Shown: positions 54,218-63,313 of the stretch, one piece after another
Layout of the letters: each line of letters opens with the position of its first letter
How positions within the stretch are numbered: the first letter of the stretch is position 1
Virus record (IMG/VR): IMGVR_UViG_3300017917_001194
Span: 22,397-86,396 of that record
DNA from: a virus
Reading direction: 5' to 3' (one strand)
DNA: 64,000 nt
Notes under the pieces: generated by a model
The model's input: the letters and a program-made list of their open reading frames with translations, nothing else
Databases searched by the model: none
What the model was told of the DNA's origin: nothing
Translations under genes and position numbers: made by a program

Positions 54218-56866
54218 TTACCACTCAAACAATGTTTGGAATGTATTGTCTGTGTTAGTTGCTGATGCCAAGTCCCAATCCAACACACCCAATAAGTTGT
54301 CCACCTTGCCATCAATAACTGTGGCTTCCATTTCCGCGTCATCAAATGGTAGTTCTTTAAACCATTGTGGTAAATGCATTTCATCTGTTGGATAACCTAT
54401 ACTTGTCCACCCTAACGCATTAGGTTTCAACTTACATACAATAGTTTTCATACCATCAACAATACTCATTGAATAGTTGTCACTGTTCATCTTACGCAAG
54501 TTATTCCAGTTTAGTGCCGCACGAACGTGCCCTGGCATGTTAGTCTTGCCCTCACGTTCTTCTTTCTTGCCGTACATGGTTAAGTTGTTCACACGCTTGG
54601 GCGAACCTTTTTCCCAACCTGGGCGATCTTTAAACTCATATTTAAATGTACGAACCTTTTCAACAATACTATCACGTGTGGCACCAGTCAGTACATCATC
54701 TAAGATGTCACTTAAGAAGTCTTGAATAACTTTAGGAGTATCACTACGCTTGAGATCTAGACCCATGGCTTTTACTTTGCCGGGCTTGCCATCTACGTCC
54801 ACACGCTTGCCTTCTTTGTCAATGATCATCACAGCATAACGCTTCTTGGTAATAAACAAACCTTTTGACGCAACAACTTCTCGACCGCCTCGAATAACAC
54901 TGCCCATTTCTCTTGGACAGTGGAATGCCTGTTCCATGAATCCTGGAAAGCTCTGATTAACCTGATCAGCAATACTATCATAAAGTGCAATACAAGTTTC
55001 ATAGTTCCAAGACATACGTCCTTCTTCTACTTCCTTCTTAAGTACAGGCCAAGCAGAGAAGTAACACGAGTCTGTATCACCATAGATGATAGTTTCACCT
55101 ACGTGGTCGTATTTGCCCGTGATGCACTCATTAACGTATGCATCCATATGTTTTGCGATACTTCGCCCAGTAAGGGTAGTAGATTGCCCGATACGTTTAT
55201 CAAAAAAACGGCAACCAGGATTAAGAATGGCTCCGTATAAGCTGTTAAGATTAATTTTCTTAACCAACTGACGCTTGTCCCAGTATTCTTCATCTTCTTT
55301 GTTTGTACATTCCTTGAGCTTGGCTTGCATTTCTTTACGTTCAGCATACCAACGTTTGAGTAACCCAGGAATGATACCTTCCTTTTCAAATGTAAAAATA
55401 GTTCCGTTAGCAGAGAGACACCAGGGTTGATTACTGTCAAAAATAATCTTCCAAACTTCTGCGGCTGAGTGTACAGTTTCATCACCATCCTGCCAATCAA
55501 TGGTAATCTCTGTTCCACGTTGTTGTTCCATTACTGCTGTGTATTCTAGTGTGCCAAACAGACCTTCCCAAGCCGCGGCAAAACTCATGCCACCTCGCAT
55601 GCGTTCTTGAATATAACGATCTGTCATGGTCAGTCTAAGTTGACCGACGATGGTTTCTGGGCCCATGTTAAGTGCCCGGATCGTAGAAGGATACAGTGAG
55701 TTAATGTCGATTGATCCGATGTATTCGTGGATACCTTTTTTGGGGTAAGCAACATAGGCACCTGCGGCTTGCGTATCTTCATCTGACAATCTCTCCTTAC
55801 GGTTAGGCACTACCATTCCACGTTCGTGGGCTTCGTTAATGATCGCTTGCTCAGTTACAGCCACAGCACCCATGGTGGTTTGTAGTAGAACTGTGTTTTC
55901 GTGTGCCAGTGTGTTAGCCAAGTCTAAGAATTTTAGTCGCTTGTCTAACTTAGCCACAATCATTGTATCTTGTCTATTATAGTCAATAAACGTTTTGAAG
56001 TTTTGATTGTACAGTTGATCCAGTGTGCCTTCAAACTGCGTCTTACGTTCACCTAGCTCGTGTTCAGCAATAGCATCCAATGAGTAACTGTGACGTTCTT
56101 CATATGTGTACTTGCGATACAGTTGCATATAGTCCATATGCACACGACCAATCAAGTCAAAGGTGATGTTTTCTGCACCAAAGCGTTCAAAAGTTCTTTG
56201 CTTGGGCAGTTGATTCCATAAACAAAAACGTCTAGTGTCATCTTTACTCAACACACGAGTAATACGCATGACCATGTAGGGAATATCGAAACCTTCTGAG
56301 TTCCACCCTGACAGTGCGTCGGCATCTTCGATTAAGTCCAAGAACACACCAAGCATAGCCGCTTCATTATCAAACAACATAGTGTTAGAAAACTCACTGG
56401 CGATTTCTTCTGCGGTTTCCATGCTCATATGTTTAGGTGGAATAACCAGGGTAACCATTTGGTCTAACCAGTCTAAGTAAACTGAAATAGCCGTGATTGG
56501 ATTGAATGGGTCTTCTGGTCGACTGTAACCCTTAACCGGATCAAAGTCAACCTCAATGTCGAAAAACGCTGTTTGTAGCTTGGGTGCGTCTTGACCTTTG
56601 TAGTTGTCCTCTAGACAACGGAATATGGGATTGATATCGCTTTCATAGAGTTGCTTACCCGATTGGATACGCATTTCCTTGCGGAACTCTTTGTTGTTGC
56701 GTGTGCTGAAACGGCTTACTGGTGTGCCGTATATCGATTGGAACTTACCGCGAGGGTCATCGTAATAGAACACATAGTTAGCAGGATACTCGCGGTATTC
56801 TCTGCGACCATTAAGTCGTTCTACAACGTGAATACGATCGTGTTCTCTGTCAAATAAAGCGTCCAC
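54218..56866 (-). CDS. 43: Family B DNA polymerase, T4 gp43-like (882 aa)
   Basis: Replicative polymerase with 3'-5' exonuclease. Exo I FFDIEVDFDP (D103/E105), Exo II SGWNSEGFDIPYMVMR, Exo III YNRQDTMIVAKLDKR. Polymerase motifs SIDINSLYPSTIRALNMGPE, KKINLNSLYGAILNPGCRFF and YGDTDSCYFSAWP are intact. Length matches T4 gp43 (898). The start is unclear: a GTG at 56866 is the only standard start seen; upstream codons (IIISY) look like natural N-terminal sequence and may hint at an unusual start. Core gene of the replication block. Confidence 0.92.
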   Translation of the reverse strand: MDALFDREHDRIHVVERLNGRREYREYPANYVFYYDDPRGKFQSIYGTPVSRFSTRNNKEFRKEMRIQSGKQLYESDINPIFRCLEDNYKGQDAPKLQTAFFDIEVDFDPVKGYSRPEDPFNPITAISVYLDWLDQMVTLVIPPKHMSMETAEEIASEFSNTMLFDNEAAMLGVFLDLIEDADALSGWNSEGFDIPYMVMRITRVLSKDDTRRFCLWNQLPKQRTFERFGAENITFDLIGRVHMDYMQLYRKYTYEERHSYSLDAIAEHELGERKTQFEGTLDQLYNQNFKTFIDYNRQDTMIVAKLDKRLKFLDLANTLAHENTVLLQTTMGAVAVTEQAIINEAHERGMVVPNRKERLSDEDTQAAGAYVAYPKKGIHEYIGSIDINSLYPSTIRALNMGPETIVGQLRLTMTDRYIQERMRGGMSFAAAWEGLFGTLEYTAVMEQQRGTEITIDWQDGDETVHSAAEVWKIIFDSNQPWCLSANGTIFTFEKEGIIPGLLKRWYAERKEMQAKLKECTNKEDEEYWDKRQLVKKINLNSLYGAILNPGCRFFDKRIGQSTTLTGRSIAKHMDAYVNECITGKYDHVGETIIYGDTDSCYFSAWPVLKKEVEEGRMSWNYETCIALYDSIADQVNQSFPGFMEQAFHCPREMGSVIRGGREVVASKGLFITKKRYAVMIIDKEGKRVDVDGKPGKVKAMGLDLKRSDTPKVIQDFLSDILDDVLTGATRDSIVEKVRTFKYEFKDRPGWEKGSPKRVNNLTMYGKKEEREGKTNMPGHVRAALNWNNLRKMNSDNYSMSIVDGMKTIVCKLKPNALGWTSIGYPTDEMHLPQWFKELPFDDAEMEATVIDGKVDNLLGVLDWDLASATNTDNTFQTLFEW

Positions 56867-56902
56867 GTAGCTGATGATAATTCTCCGATATTAGATTAGG
56901 TG

Positions 56903-56910
56903 TATAAATA
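56903..56910 (+). promoter_or_regulatory. Perfect T4-late box (TATAAATA)
   Basis: Plus strand, 34 bases before the endonuclease ATG at 56944. It lies in the spacer upstream of the polymerase gene. Confidence 0.65.
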
Positions 56911-56943
56911 TACTTATATAGATGCTTGGTATAGGAAAAATAA

Positions 56944-57690
56944 ATGTCAATAACTCAAACAGAGGCACAGATCAATCGATGGAAAAACTCTCAAAGTAAA
57001 AGAATTGCCAATTGGAAATTAAAAGCATCAATAATTCACAACAATAAGTTTATATACGATAATGTAGTTTACAGCAATTCCCACGACAAAGTCAAGATAT
57101 TATGCCCGGAACACGGCGAGTTTGAGCAAAGAGCTTGCGATCATTTACATCAAAAACAAGGATGTCCAAAATGTTCTCATAATTTTCCAATTACCCATGA
57201 ACAGTTTGTTTTTAGAAGTAATGAACGGTATGGCAGTAAATTTACAATACTTTCTCAATTCATTGGAATCAAACATCCTATTAAATTGCACTGTAGAGAC
57301 CATGGTGAATTTACTCTTAAAAAAGCAGAAAAACATCTTGAACGTGCCGGAGGATGTCCAACATGTTGGTATCTCAGCCGATTAGAAAACTTAAAGCCTG
57401 GAAATATCAGCAAAGTTGAGAAAGACTGGTTAGATTCGTTAAATGTTCCGTTGCGGCAAGAAAAAATTATAATTAACGGGCAGACTTATCTTGTTGATGG
57501 ATTTAATCCAGTTACTGGCACAGTTTATGAATATTATGGATCTTTCTGGCACGGTAACCCAGAAAAGTATTCGCCGAATGAATATAATAGAAAAACTAAT
57601 ACAACATTCGGCGAATTGTATCAACGCACACTAATAAAAGAACAAGAAATAAAGAAACGGTACGCTCTTGTTACCAAATGGGGGCCTTAA
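56944..57690 (+). CDS. Vsr-like (EDxHD) homing endonuclease (248 aa)
   Basis: Zn-finger-like units with C-x2-C (GCPKCSHNFPITHEQF, GGCPTCWYLSRLENL) and CPEHGEFE repeats of the DNA-binding type come first. The catalytic core is KVEKDWLDSLNVPLRQEKII, TYLVDGFNPVTGTVYEYYGS and FWHGNPEKYSPNEYN, matching the E, D and H-x-D order of Vsr-related homing nucleases. It sits right beside the polymerase gene, a favourite target of T4-like homing genes. Confidence 0.82.
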   Translation: MSITQTEAQINRWKNSQSKRIANWKLKASIIHNNKFIYDNVVYSNSHDKVKILCPEHGEFEQRACDHLHQKQGCPKCSHNFPITHEQFVFRSNERYGSKFTILSQFIGIKHPIKLHCRDHGEFTLKKAEKHLERAGGCPTCWYLSRLENLKPGNISKVEKDWLDSLNVPLRQEKIIINGQTYLVDGFNPVTGTVYEYYGSFWHGNPEKYSPNEYNRKTNTTFGELYQRTLIKEQEIKKRYALVTKWGP

Positions 57691-57947
57691 AGCGTTTTGC
57701 CTGTCATAACTAAAATTTGTTCAAGCAATTCGTGATCTGATTGTTCTTGGCCAAATGAAGCTTTGTGTGCTAGTTTAATAGCTTTTTTAAGAATAGCAGG
57801 CTTTACTTCCATTTCTTCTGCTACTGCTTTGATAGTGTCATTCAAGCCGCCTTGGAGTGTTTCAATTTCGTGCATGACCTGCATGCCCTCATTGAGGATT
57901 TGAGTTAGTTTAGCTGTTTGTTCTACTGTGAATACGCGATCTGACAT
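57687..57947 (-). CDS. dsbA: DsbA-like dsDNA-binding protein (86 aa)
   Basis: The start at 57947 (MSDRVFTVEQTAKLTQILNE) follows a GGAG site. It is all helix: DTIKAVAEEMEVKPAILKKA, IKLAHKASFGQEQSDHELLE. Its length and plan match the small T4-type DsbA double-stranded DNA-binding protein of late regions (about 89 residues), and in such phages it lies near other core genes. The family call is moderate, not certain. Its own sigma70-like promoter precedes it. Confidence 0.55.
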   Translation of the reverse strand: MSDRVFTVEQTAKLTQILNEGMQVMHEIETLQGGLNDTIKAVAEEMEVKPAILKKAIKLAHKASFGQEQSDHELLEQILVMTGKTL

Positions 57948-57974
57948 TTGGTTCTCCTGATTAATAACAATGTT

Positions 57975-58003
57975 ATTGTACATAATAAAACGTTTAATGT
58001 CAA
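57975..58003 (-). promoter_or_regulatory. Sigma70-like promoter
   Basis: Minus strand TTGACA, 17 bases, TACAAT. It drives the DsbA-like gene at 57947. Confidence 0.75.
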
Positions 58004-58020
58004 TAGAAGTTGCTCACTTT

Positions 58021-58086
58021 TGGTAAACCGGTAGCGAATCGGTTAAACCAGCCCAGCAGCCGGGCATTCGGTCCTAAGGCCAAATT
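58021..58086 (+). other. tRNA-like structured element
   Basis: TTTGGT pairs with GCCAAA around an inner AACCG/CGGTT stem (loop with GCGAAT) and a GCCC/GGGC stem with a 7-base loop AGCAGCC. This gives a cloverleaf-like outline, but there is no U33, no T-loop sequence and no CCA. It may be a decayed tRNA or a structural RNA at a promoter. Confidence 0.35.
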
Positions 58087-58161
58087 CTATACTTCTGAAT
58101 AGGGATTAACTGGAAGATCGTCAGTGGGGTCTGGATAAACAGGATAACGATTTTCATTCAT
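58087..58161 (-). CDS. Possible 24-residue peptide
   Basis: MNENRYPVYPDPTDDLPVNP and four more residues, with an ATG that overlaps the ATGA of the upstream stop (AATGAATGA). The composition looks natural for a tail or assembly peptide, but length alone makes the call weak. Confidence 0.35.
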   Translation of the reverse strand: MNENRYPVYPDPTDDLPVNPYSEV

Positions 58162-58327
58162 TTGGGGTATACCAATCTAAATCTTTTAATTTTTCTTTAA
58201 CTTGTTGCTCGTGCCACTGTAACTCACTAGCACACATTGAAACAAATGCACTATGAGTATGCACAGACGGAGCCGAAAGAAATTTTTGATATAAAGATTT
58301 AATTAAAGAGTCTCTAAATGCTGGCAT
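58154..58327 (-). CDS. Small hypothetical protein (57 aa)
   Basis: Starts MPAFRDSLIKSLYQKFLSAP with a GGAG site, then a helical part (HSAFVSMCASELQWHEQQVK) and a short acidic end (DLDWYTPNE). It is right after the virion-type gene at 58330 and likely belongs to the same late transcript. No family recognised. Confidence 0.6.
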   Translation of the reverse strand: MPAFRDSLIKSLYQKFLSAPSVHTHSAFVSMCASELQWHEQQVKEKLKDLDWYTPNE

Positions 58328-58329
58328 GA

Positions 58330-59319
58330 TTACTCCTTAGGCACACAGTTAGGAACTGTGCGTCCATCCTTTTGTTTGGTACCAACTGGCTTGTAACCCT
58401 TCCAACATGGATTGTCTTTAGGATCACGTAGGCCTTCTTTTACATCATCTGCGGGCAACAGGCTAACTCGTTTGTCTGAACCTTCATCACGAAGTTTCTT
58501 TTCTAAACGGTCATGAACAGCACGAGCATGCTCGTAAGTTTCAAATCTTTTCCATTTTTTACCATTAACACATACCCAGTATGGATCATACTTGCCGAAT
58601 GTTTGACGACCTTCTTCTACTGCACTTTCTTCACAATTCCAACGACGACGTGCCTTGCAAATTGCCTTGTCTGGTGTTTTTTGGCAACTGATATTATGCA
58701 TTTTCATTTGGCCTTTACTACGTGAGCAGTAGCTCTTACGACGTTTGCTAGCCTTGGAACCTTTTTTAAGTTTGCTAGGTTTAGTAGTTACAGCCGTTTG
58801 TAGTTTGCTACCTGGGTGTTCGCGACGATATGCTTTAACTGCTTTCTTACTCATACCGTCCGTACGATCTTTCTTATTAGCTTTTTGCCAATCTTCATCT
58901 ACTTGCGGATCAATGCCCTGTTCCTTTTGACTTAACAAATAATCCCAAACATTTACTAACATACCTTCTGCTTTGGCAATCTTTTCTTGCACCCACTCAG
59001 GTAAATTATCACGATCCTTGATAGTATCTATTAATCCTTCTACAGCACGAGCAGTAGTATGTAGGTTAGTATGCGCCATGCCCGCTTCGTCATCATACTC
59101 ACTATCTTCGTGGAACAAGTGTGCATCTGGAGCCACTGGTCGGCGTTCTTTTTGCCAAGTCCATTCTTTGTTGCGTTTGGCCCATTCTGTGCGTGACATG
59201 CCATATGCTTGTTCAAACTCGTCATCAGACATAGAATTACGACCTCGACTGTTTAAAAAGTCTTGATATTCAATATCAAGTTCGCTCATTTTACTTTCAA
59301 ATATTTCTTGTAGAATCAT
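58330..59319 (-). CDS. Likely virion protein with Cys-rich basic domain (329 aa)
   Basis: Start at 59319 (MILQEIFESKMSELDIEYQD) by ATGA overlap. The N-terminal half is acidic and helical. Then a repeat-like basic section: GMSKKAVKAYRREHPGSKLQ, KGSKASKRRKSYCSRSKGQM, KTPDKAICKARRRWNC; and the end DNPCWKGYKPVGTKQKDGRT. This Cys/Lys/Arg-rich block is found in virion proteins of marine phages and likely touches DNA or RNA. Function not established. Confidence 0.7.
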   Translation of the reverse strand: MILQEIFESKMSELDIEYQDFLNSRGRNSMSDDEFEQAYGMSRTEWAKRNKEWTWQKERRPVAPDAHLFHEDSEYDDEAGMAHTNLHTTARAVEGLIDTIKDRDNLPEWVQEKIAKAEGMLVNVWDYLLSQKEQGIDPQVDEDWQKANKKDRTDGMSKKAVKAYRREHPGSKLQTAVTTKPSKLKKGSKASKRRKSYCSRSKGQMKMHNISCQKTPDKAICKARRRWNCEESAVEEGRQTFGKYDPYWVCVNGKKWKRFETYEHARAVHDRLEKKLRDEGSDKRVSLLPADDVKEGLRDPKDNPCWKGYKPVGTKQKDGRTVPNCVPKE

Positions 59320-61334
59320 TTTTCCCAACCCTTTTGTTGTGCTTCTTTTTGCTTATCGAGATAACGTTGTCTAATAACTTGCTTGTCTTCATACCCAATA
59401 TCTGGATTGGCCAATAACTTAGTTAAATGATTTTTAACTTCGTGCCAATGTTTTTCACTAGTCAATGGATTATAACCGGCACGTAAGGCTTCCTTAACTG
59501 GTTGTTGTGGTTGTTTAGGTTGCTGTGACTGTTTTCCAAAAATCTTTTCAAAATCCTTAAACAGTTGTCCTAACACATCTTGGTTATTGGGTTCAACACT
59601 TTCATTACTACCGACCATCTTTGTACCTGGAGTGCCTTTGTCTGTACCTTTCCAGTAGCCTGTAAATTTAGGACCAGTTGGGTGTTCGCGAGCTTGTTGC
59701 ATAGTACCTTCGCGGATAATTACCTCTTCTCCGCGTTTCTCTAATCCACGTTTAATTTCTTCCGCTTCTTTTCGGTCGGGGTACTTGGTCAATGGACTCC
59801 AGCGATCACCTCGTTTAATCCATATCGAATAATAACCTTTTTCTTGTTTAACCGGTGACCCAGAAACGCTAATTTCGTTTTCTCGCATGTTCAATCTACT
59901 TTTTAATCTTGTACCATATTGTTTCATCCACTCAGCCGCACGACGCTCTTCATCAGGTGTAGATTGATGTGTTAATTTTTCTTTTTCTCTAGCAAGTTTA
60001 TTTTTCTTAACTAATTTTTGTGTAGCAATTTGTTTTTTTACACCGGCTAATTGGTGTTGTAAAGCAGGTAACATACTTGGTGCATATGGTATGCCCATTA
60101 ACTTACTGGCGGTACGTATGGCATCTTCATAGTCCATGCTTACACCAGCTTGACCGGCATCATACATAGCTTTGGCCGCAGTGCGGAATAACACATCTTG
60201 TAATGATTGTTCTTCTGGTTGTCCTTCAATCATAGCACCAACTTGTCCGCTACCAATATCATGTACTTCATGAACACGTCTTTCTGCACCACGTGGGGAT
60301 CTTCTAAATCCACCAGCAAGTCCAGATGGAATTTCTGCTTTCTTTAAAGGTGATCTGTATATAGGAGATTGAATGCCGCCGATGTCTGCCATACCTGCAG
60401 GAACTTCTTCCGGTTTGGCAATTTTTGCTGGTTTCTTTGCAGGTGGCGTTAATTTTGTAGTAGGGGTTACGCCTACAGCTGGTGCCACTCCGGGTTGTGC
60501 AATTTTATCTGTAGCCACGCTTACTCCTAGTTGTGGCTGAGCTTCTTTATCGGCACTTCGGCGTTGTTTCATTGCACTGAGTTTTTGTGCCAACGACGCA
60601 TTGGCTTGACGTAATTGTTGTACTGTTTGTTGTAACGAACGTTCATCGTTTTCTAAATCATCAATTTCTTTTTGTTGCGCTTGATTAATAGCAGAAATTT
60701 GCTTTAGCAATTCATCTTGTTTGAGATTTACGTTTTTCATTGATGAAATAGTTTTATCTGTTTTTTCTTGATTGACTATTTCATCTTTAACTAAGGCTTC
60801 AATATCTGTTTTGGCCGCAGGGTGACGAGCACGAAGTTTTTGTAACTCACGAGCAACTGTAATATCTTTAGCGGTACGACCTGTTAATTCGTTGTCTTTG
60901 TCTTTGAAACTTTTTTTGTCTTCTTTAAACAAGTCTAACTGTTCTGGCTCAGGTGTTTCTGGTTCAGCTTCGGGTTGATTAAAATCTAATTCAGTTTGTT
61001 TTAATCGAGCAAGTAAATTTGATATCTTATCTTGACTTACTAGAGTTCTATAGATAAAGTTTGCTCGTTCAGTCTTAGTTTTAAAACTGTCATAGTAATC
61101 GGCAATATCATTGATCTCGTCACTATTAATATGGCGATTTGTGCCATTGAGAAAACTAAGAGTAATTGGAGGATTGCCTGGAGTGTCTAACGATTTCATA
61201 ATTAATGCTAAGTTAGCATTACCTAATGCACGATTTCTTGAACCTGGTACATGTGGGCCAGAAGGAACATACTCTGCTTGTGGTCTTTGGTCTTCTGGGG
61301 TACCTGGATTTTCAAATAAATCTATAGTGTACAT
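59316..61334 (-). CDS. Large coiled-coil virion-type protein (672 aa)
   Basis: The N-terminal 130 residues are globular; then long coiled coils (QDELLKQISAINQAQQKEID, DDLENDERSLQQTVQQLRQA) and a Pro/Ala linker (GVAPAVGVTPTTKLTPPAKK). Near the C-terminus a segment (GYYSIWIKRGDRWSPLTKYP and DRKEAEEIKRGLEKRGEEVI) looks like a small SPOR-like or oligomer unit. It is probably an assembly, scaffold or head protein. Overlaps its neighbours by 1-4 nt. Confidence 0.65.
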   Translation of the reverse strand: MYTIDLFENPGTPEDQRPQAEYVPSGPHVPGSRNRALGNANLALIMKSLDTPGNPPITLSFLNGTNRHINSDEINDIADYYDSFKTKTERANFIYRTLVSQDKISNLLARLKQTELDFNQPEAEPETPEPEQLDLFKEDKKSFKDKDNELTGRTAKDITVARELQKLRARHPAAKTDIEALVKDEIVNQEKTDKTISSMKNVNLKQDELLKQISAINQAQQKEIDDLENDERSLQQTVQQLRQANASLAQKLSAMKQRRSADKEAQPQLGVSVATDKIAQPGVAPAVGVTPTTKLTPPAKKPAKIAKPEEVPAGMADIGGIQSPIYRSPLKKAEIPSGLAGGFRRSPRGAERRVHEVHDIGSGQVGAMIEGQPEEQSLQDVLFRTAAKAMYDAGQAGVSMDYEDAIRTASKLMGIPYAPSMLPALQHQLAGVKKQIATQKLVKKNKLAREKEKLTHQSTPDEERRAAEWMKQYGTRLKSRLNMRENEISVSGSPVKQEKGYYSIWIKRGDRWSPLTKYPDRKEAEEIKRGLEKRGEEVIIREGTMQQAREHPTGPKFTGYWKGTDKGTPGTKMVGSNESVEPNNQDVLGQLFKDFEKIFGKQSQQPKQPQQPVKEALRAGYNPLTSEKHWHEVKNHLTKLLANPDIGYEDKQVIRQRYLDKQKEAQQKGWEK

Positions 61335-62686
61335 TATTTTTCTTCTATATAGTCAGCAGATTCATCGTGGCATCTACTGCGAGCTTTAAACATCTCTATT
61401 GCCATGCGAGCCTCATCTAAAGTTTTAAACTTTGATTTCAATGCGCGATTACCATGTCGAATTTCAAATCCTGTGTGTTTGTCACCATGTATTTCAAAAA
61501 CACGACCGTTGCCTATTTCAATGCTTTCAGAGGTAGGATTACCCCCACCGTATGTAGGATTAACTTCGGGACTCGGCGGTGGTGTAGTCTGCGGAACTAA
61601 ATCTTCATCAATATGTTTAGGTAATAAGTCTTTGTCGCCCTTGTCTTTTTTGCCAAGATCACGATCGTCTTTTTTCTTTTCTTTAATATCAGTGTCTTTT
61701 TTCTTGTCGTCAACACTGGCAAGATAGTCGTTTAATGATTTTCTAACTTTGTCTAACAACTTTTCTTCTTCTACTTTGGCTTCGCTAAGAGCTGGCGGCT
61801 CTCCTGGTAGTGTACCCGATGCGTGCCAAGGAATATCATCGGCATCAAGATTAATATCATCATGAGGAATGGTTCCAGCTTCAACTGATCCTCCAGTTGA
61901 TCCACCTTGTTCTTCTGGAGCAACTTCTTTAACAGTGTGCTTGACACCAGCACGCTTTAACATTTTACTTAATTCTTCTTCTACTGGTGGTTGACTGTAT
62001 TTCACTGGACCAAGATTTTTAGTATCATAGGGCTTCATTGGTTCTGGATCTGGAGTCCATTCATCACCAAATTCACTTTTCATTTGACGTACATAATCTT
62101 TGTAATTGATTACATCTAATGTGCTTGGAATTCTGTCTGGAATGTTGCCTTCCTTCATTCCAGGTAATGCTTTAACTACATCAGCTGGCCCCATGTCCTT
62201 TTCAGGTTGTGATTTTACTGAGTTATCAGTTCCGTTAGATGCCGCTGCTTGTGCAGTTGCTCCGGATCCAGTAGTATTAACGTTAACATTCTTATTATCT
62301 GTTTTTGGATATCCAGCTGCCCATCCTGGAGTCGGTGCAACGCCGCCTAACTTGTTAACTTCTTTCCATTTGGCCGCTACGTTTACATCGGCTTCAGCAT
62401 CGGGATTGGCAAAACGCTCGCCTTCTGGATCGTGTATAGCCAAATCTTTAGACAAGACAACCGCTTCATCAGTTTCTTCTTCCTCGCCTACTAACCAACC
62501 ATCCATTGGATGCTTTTGATAAGGTGGTTTGCTTAGAGTAGGACTGATGTCTTTGGGTTTGAACAATGCTGGCAATTGCTTGACTGATTGTTGTTGAGGA
62601 TTGAGACCATGCTTGACGGTAGTGGGAGTAACACGTCCTTCAAGTATGGCTAATCGTTCAATAATGTCTTTAATATCGTTACTCAT
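61334..62686 (-). CDS. Low-complexity virion-type protein (450 aa)
   Basis: Highly charged, with Pro/Glu/Lys-rich linkers (VASVDDKKKDTDIKEKKKDD) and short ordered parts (IIERLAILEGRVTPTTVKHG; the C-terminal SIEIGNGRVFEIHGDKHTGF and ALKSKFKTLDEARMAIEMFK). Its disorder and position between two likely structural genes suggest a capsid-internal or scaffold role. No family recognised. Confidence 0.6.
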   Translation of the reverse strand: MSNDIKDIIERLAILEGRVTPTTVKHGLNPQQQSVKQLPALFKPKDISPTLSKPPYQKHPMDGWLVGEEEETDEAVVLSKDLAIHDPEGERFANPDAEADVNVAAKWKEVNKLGGVAPTPGWAAGYPKTDNKNVNVNTTGSGATAQAAASNGTDNSVKSQPEKDMGPADVVKALPGMKEGNIPDRIPSTLDVINYKDYVRQMKSEFGDEWTPDPEPMKPYDTKNLGPVKYSQPPVEEELSKMLKRAGVKHTVKEVAPEEQGGSTGGSVEAGTIPHDDINLDADDIPWHASGTLPGEPPALSEAKVEEEKLLDKVRKSLNDYLASVDDKKKDTDIKEKKKDDRDLGKKDKGDKDLLPKHIDEDLVPQTTPPPSPEVNPTYGGGNPTSESIEIGNGRVFEIHGDKHTGFEIRHGNRALKSKFKTLDEARMAIEMFKARSRCHDESADYIEEK

Positions 62687-63126
62687 TATGCTCGTGCGTC
62701 CTTAAGAAAACTCTTAATCTGCCACATATACTTGCCATGACTGTCCTGACGTTCGGCCATAAAGTTAGCAATGTCTTCACGTCCTTCGGCTTGTGCGGCT
62801 TCAAACACTTCCATAACGATTGCTTTCATTTTTTCAGTGTCTGACAATAATTCTTCTAACATTAAACGAGCTCGTGGCACTTTAGTTTGGCCACTAATTT
62901 GTGATAATTCTTGAAAACGCTCAAAACTACCAGGAGCATAATCATCGAGTGTTCTAATATACTCAGCAATTTTATCTACTGCGCCATAGGCATCTTCATA
63001 GATGTCGGCAAAAAATTCGTGCAATTGAGCAAAATCTGGACCTTCAACATTCCAGTGGAACATATGGGCTTTAAGATAGTAAGCAAAATTGCTTGCTAAC
63101 AACTGTTTTAACAAATCACTTAGCAC
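62686..63126 (-). CDS. dps: Dps-like ferritin (146 aa)
   Basis: A four-helix DNA-protection protein. YYLKAHMFHWNVEGPDFAQL holds the conserved His and the H-W-N-V core, and HEFFADIYEDAYGAVDKIAE the D and E ligands of the Dps ferroxidase site. IRTLDDYAPGSFERFQELSQ and the last helix complete the fold. It oxidises iron with peroxide and binds DNA. Placed among virion genes, it might enter the capsid. With AhpC/AhpD it forms a stress set. Confidence 0.85.
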   Translation of the reverse strand: MLSDLLKQLLASNFAYYLKAHMFHWNVEGPDFAQLHEFFADIYEDAYGAVDKIAEYIRTLDDYAPGSFERFQELSQISGQTKVPRARLMLEELLSDTEKMKAIVMEVFEAAQAEGREDIANFMAERQDSHGKYMWQIKSFLKDARA

Positions 63127-63313
63127 GTTTTTTTCCTTTTAGCTTTTTCATCCAATCCGGTGTATTAGGAGTGGAGTCGTTTGTATATTTACCTGCAAGC
63201 ATAGATCCTCCTGATCTTCGTTGCATGCCCATTGGGGCAACAACTGTGGCTATTCCACCACTAGATGTAGCACCGCAAGATGCTGTTTCGACTACAAATT
63301 CGCTAGCTCTCAT
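63116..63313 (-). CDS. Small virion-type protein (65 aa)
   Basis: It begins MRASEFVVETASCGATSSGG, a start often seen in small virion proteins of large marine phages. The rest is Gly/Ser-rich with a basic end (DWMKKLKGKKRAK). It overlaps dps by 11 nt and the next gene by 4 nt. Function unknown. Confidence 0.65.
   Translation of the reverse strand: MRASEFVVETASCGATSSGGIATVVAPMGMQRRSGGSMLAGKYTNDSTPNTPDWMKKLKGKKRAK

Noticed and set aside
54218-54384. A longer start for the methyltransferase-like gene at 53125
   Set aside because: The extra 56 residues come from the polymerase gene read out of frame; the ATG at 54216 right after the polymerase stop is the natural start.
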